Positions 62,289-64,000 of a stretch of DNA of 64,000 bases are shown here, piece after piece. The DNA is from Mammaliicoccus stepanovicii (GTDB lineage Bacteria > Bacillota > Bacilli > Staphylococcales > Staphylococcaceae): NCBI RefSeq assembly GCF_002902525.1, contig NZ_PPQZ01000018.1, forward strand, positions 18,974 through 82,973, read 5' to 3'. The translations under genes were made by a program, and so were the position numbers. The number at the start of each line of letters is the position of its first letter. The first letter of the stretch is position 1. Under the pieces are notes generated by a model, which saw only the letters and a list, made by a program, of their open reading frames with translations, made no database searches and was not told the origin of the DNA.

Positions 62289-62768
62289 ATGAAGATAACA
62301 ATTATAACAGTAGGTAAGTTAAAAGAGAAGTACTGGAAACAAGCCGTAGACGAATATAATAAGAGACTCGGAGCTTATACAAAGACTGAGTTAATCGAAG
62401 TAGCAGACGAGAAAGCACCCGACAATATGAGTGATAAAGATATTGAGATTGTGAAGGAGAAAGAAGCGGAAAGAATCATGTCTAAAGTGAAATCAGACAG
62501 TCACGTTATTACCCTGGAAATACAAGGTAAGATGTTAACAAGTGAAGGACTAAGCAAAGAAATCGATAGTCTCATGACAAGAGGTAAATCACATATCACA
62601 TTTATCATCGGCGGATCAAACGGACTACACCAAAAAGTCCTCGACCGCAGCAACTACGCCTTATCATTCAGCAAGATGACCTTCCCACACCAAATGATGA
62701 AAGTCGTGCTAATGGAACAAGTGTATCGAGCGTTTAAGATTATGAGAGGGGAAGCATATCATAAATAA
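62289..62768 (+). CDS. rlmH: 23S rRNA (pseudouridine1915-N3)-methyltransferase RlmH (OrfX)
   Basis: RlmH is a SPOUT methyltransferase acting on pseudouridine 1915 of 23S rRNA. The 159-residue protein starts [17 protein letters not shown] and has the SAM-binding knot with FIIGGSNGL (about residues 101-109) and [14 protein letters not shown] use the ATG at 62289 behind AAGGTGG; an in-frame GTG three codons earlier lies inside that ribosome-binding site. The last codons contain the SCC integration site of staphylococci. Confidence 0.97.
   Translation: MKITIITVGKLKEKYWKQAVDEYNKRLGAYTKTELIEVADEKAPDNMSDKDIEIVKEKEAERIMSKVKSDSHVITLEIQGKMLTSEGLSKEIDSLMTRGKSHITFIIGGSNGLHQKVLDRSNYALSFSKMTFPHQMMKVVLMEQVYRAFKIMRGEAYHK
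62751..62768. mobile_element. SCC attachment site (attB or attL-type)
   Basis: GAAGCATATCATAAATAA at the very end of rlmH matches the integration-site sequence used by the Ccr recombinases of staphylococcal cassette chromosome elements. No ccr gene and no second att copy is seen in the 1.2 kb that follows, so whether it is empty or occupied cannot be decided here. Confidence 0.8.
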
Positions 62769-62813
62769 TGCGGTTTTTAAACTTTATAAAACTAGTATAT
62801 ATCAGGAGGGTTT

Positions 62814-63638
62814 ATGGTAACTAAGAAGCAACATTATTACCCAAGGTGTTTATTAAAACATTTTTCAGATAATCAAGGCAATGTAAATGTCTATATTCAT
62901 CAAGCTAACAAACTATTTAAAATGAACTATGAGAATACTTGTGCTGCAAACTACACTTATGAAAGTAGAAATACTAATGACAATATTTTAGAATGTAAAT
63001 TAGGAGCTTATGAATCAAAAGCCTGTTCAATAGTTAGTTATATATTAAATAATATAAATTCAGACGAATTTGCAGTTACAAAAGAACAACAACAAATTTT
63101 ATTTCAGTATATGTTTTTACAATCCTTAAGAACAGATGTAGGTAGAATTAATTTTATTAATTTAATTGAAAATCATTTTTCGTATAAACCAAGAAATAGA
63201 CCTATTGAATTAGATGAAATAAAGAATAATAGTGAAAAGATTAAAAAATTTAATTTGATATTTAAACAGGGTAATGTATTAGAAGAACTTTTAAATAGAT
63301 TAGAAAAAACAGAGGATATGAATTTTCACATAGCTATAAGTCAAAATAATCTATTGACAAGCGACAATCCGATAATTGGAACAGATGAATGGAGACAAAT
63401 TATTCTCCCAATTTCACCACATTTTTGTATTGAATTTCAGCATGATTCAATTAATACTTCAGATGAATTAATTGTTATGCTAGCCCCAGAAAAAACACGC
63501 TATATTAACGAAGCAACTATCAATACATCCAATTACTATATTATTTCACGAGAACCTTTTAATCTTATACAAAGTAATTATATATATAATAGATTTTTAA
63601 ATAAAGATTGGACTTTTGGCTTTCCTCATTTTTCTTAG
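62814..63638 (+). CDS. DUF4238 domain protein of unknown function
   Basis: The 274-residue protein has the DUF4238 hallmarks: KKQHYYPRCLLKHF at residues 4-17, LTSDNPI at 181-187 and ILPISPHFCIEF at about 197-208. There is no signal peptide or membrane segment, so it is cytosolic. Family members are scattered in bacteria, often in accessory regions, and have no established function. It lies 45 bp beyond rlmH at the SCC insertion site, with an AGGAGG ribosome-binding site five bases from... the ATG at 62814 (62804-62809), and may belong to an inserted element. It appears complete. Confidence 0.75.
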   Translation: MVTKKQHYYPRCLLKHFSDNQGNVNVYIHQANKLFKMNYENTCAANYTYESRNTNDNILECKLGAYESKACSIVSYILNNINSDEFAVTKEQQQILFQYMFLQSLRTDVGRINFINLIENHFSYKPRNRPIELDEIKNNSEKIKKFNLIFKQGNVLEELLNRLEKTEDMNFHIAISQNNLLTSDNPIIGTDEWRQIILPISPHFCIEFQHDSINTSDELIVMLAPEKTRYINEATINTSNYYIISREPFNLIQSNYIYNRFLNKDWTFGFPHFS

Positions 63639-63700
63639 AAAGCTATGAAATGAAAGGGGATTTTTTGATTATATAAACTAATACAGTTAAATTCAGCAAA

Positions 63701-63750
63701 AAAACTAATATTATATTCATGATTAAGAATTTGAATATAATATTAGTTTT
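63701..63750. terminator. Bidirectional terminator after the DUF4238 gene
   Basis: Perfect 19-bp inverted repeat AAAACTAATATTATATTCA / TGAATATAATATTAGTTTT between two converging genes. Confidence 0.8.
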
Positions 63751-63806
63751 AGTTTCTTAAAACCAGAGTCATTCATGTACAAAACTTGTTTGAGCTAGTT
63801 TCAAAT

Positions 63807-64000
63807 TTATTTATCTATATTAAAGTCTTGGAATATATCTTTGTAATAACTTCCATGCTCATAAAAATACTTAAATACATAATTAATAAATAAAGCTATT
63901 AACTGTAAAGGTATTGTAAATATATAAAGTAATATAACTAATATTGTTAGGTTTAAAATGAATCCCAACAATATAATTAAAAAGTTGTTACTATCAACGT
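63807..64000 (-). CDS. C-terminal part of a membrane protein, cut by the window edge
   Basis: On the minus strand a frame is open from the window edge to a TAA at 63807-63809. Its 64 visible residues include a long hydrophobic stretch (FLIILLGFILNLTILVILLY) and end with a polar tail, YKDIFQDFNIDK. It reads like the end of a small membrane protein and converges on the DUF4238 gene across a shared terminator. The family is not recognisable from this part. Confidence 0.5.
   Translation of the reverse strand, partial: VDSNNFLIILLGFILNLTILVILLYIFTIPLQLIALFINYVFKYFYEHGSYYKDIFQDFNIDK

Noticed and set aside
62769..64000. Second SCC att copy downstream of rlmH
   Set aside because: I searched by eye for GAAGC...TATCATAAAT in both directions. 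The closest stretch, near 63636 (AAAGCTATGAAATGAA), differs too much to be called an att site.

Overview
This 64 kb window is the replication-origin region of a low-GC Gram-positive chromosome, most likely a Staphylococcaceae species (Staphylococcus, Mammaliicoccus or Macrococcus). The block mnmE-mnmG-rsmG-noc / rpmH-oriC-dnaA-dnaN / yaaA-recF-gyrB-gyrA has Firmicutes order. The order serS, azlCD, metX, DUF2232, gdpP, rplI, dnaC, purA, tRNAs, walRKHIJ, rlmH is the one known from staphylococci, as are the metICFE operon with its T-box leader and the SCC-type att sequence at the end of rlmH. It is probably not S. aureus. In that species, as I know it, hutH stands alone beside serS, the nucleotidase gene adsA lies before rlmH, dnaN is followed directly by yaaA, and the rpsF-parB-met block is far from oriC.

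Left arm (1-23 kb): the rpsF-ssb-rpsR operon, a flavoprotein gene under a Zur-like promoter, a small DUF3784 membrane protein and a superantigen-like exotoxin. Next come ychF, a DUF951 gene, mscS and parB (with a parS site at its start and no parA). The metICFE-cyclase operon follows, behind a CodY box and a T-box leader and transcribed against the fork. The arm ends with a CcpA-controlled CstA-type transporter, noc with its own Noc site, rsmG-mnmG-mnmE, and jag-rnpA-rpmH.

Origin (23.1-25.2 kb): DnaA-box clusters flank dnaA on both sides, and a DnaA-trio-like, AT-rich unwinding element lies between dnaA and dnaN. This is the bipartite Bacillus-type oriC.

Right arm (25-64 kb): dnaN is followed by about 4 kb that is absent at this place in S. 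aureus: an HTH-ABC exporter operon with repeated operators and a BdbD/BdbC disulfide-forming pair. Then come yaaA-recF-gyrB-gyrA, nnrD, and a histidine-utilisation operon (hutP, hutH, a YjiH-type transporter, hutU, hutI) with overlapping CodY, cre and HutP controls. After these are T-box-serS, yceI, azlCD, SAM-riboswitch-metX, DUF2232-gdpP-rplI, dnaC, purA, a YitT protein, tRNA-Glu and tRNA-Asp, and walRKHIJ. A DnaA-box cluster precedes rlmH. Downstream of rlmH, at the SCC insertion site, are a DUF4238 gene and a membrane-protein gene cut by the window edge.

Pathways: MetX, MetI, MetC, the MetF-type bifunctional protein and MetE together take homoserine to methionine, with three control layers (CodY, T-box, SAM riboswitch). 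Chromosome-cycle functions (DnaA, DnaN, DnaC, gyrase, RecF, ParB, Noc) and cell-wall homeostasis (WalRK, GdpP) make up most of the rest. I found no rRNA, insertion sequence, integrase or CRISPR array.
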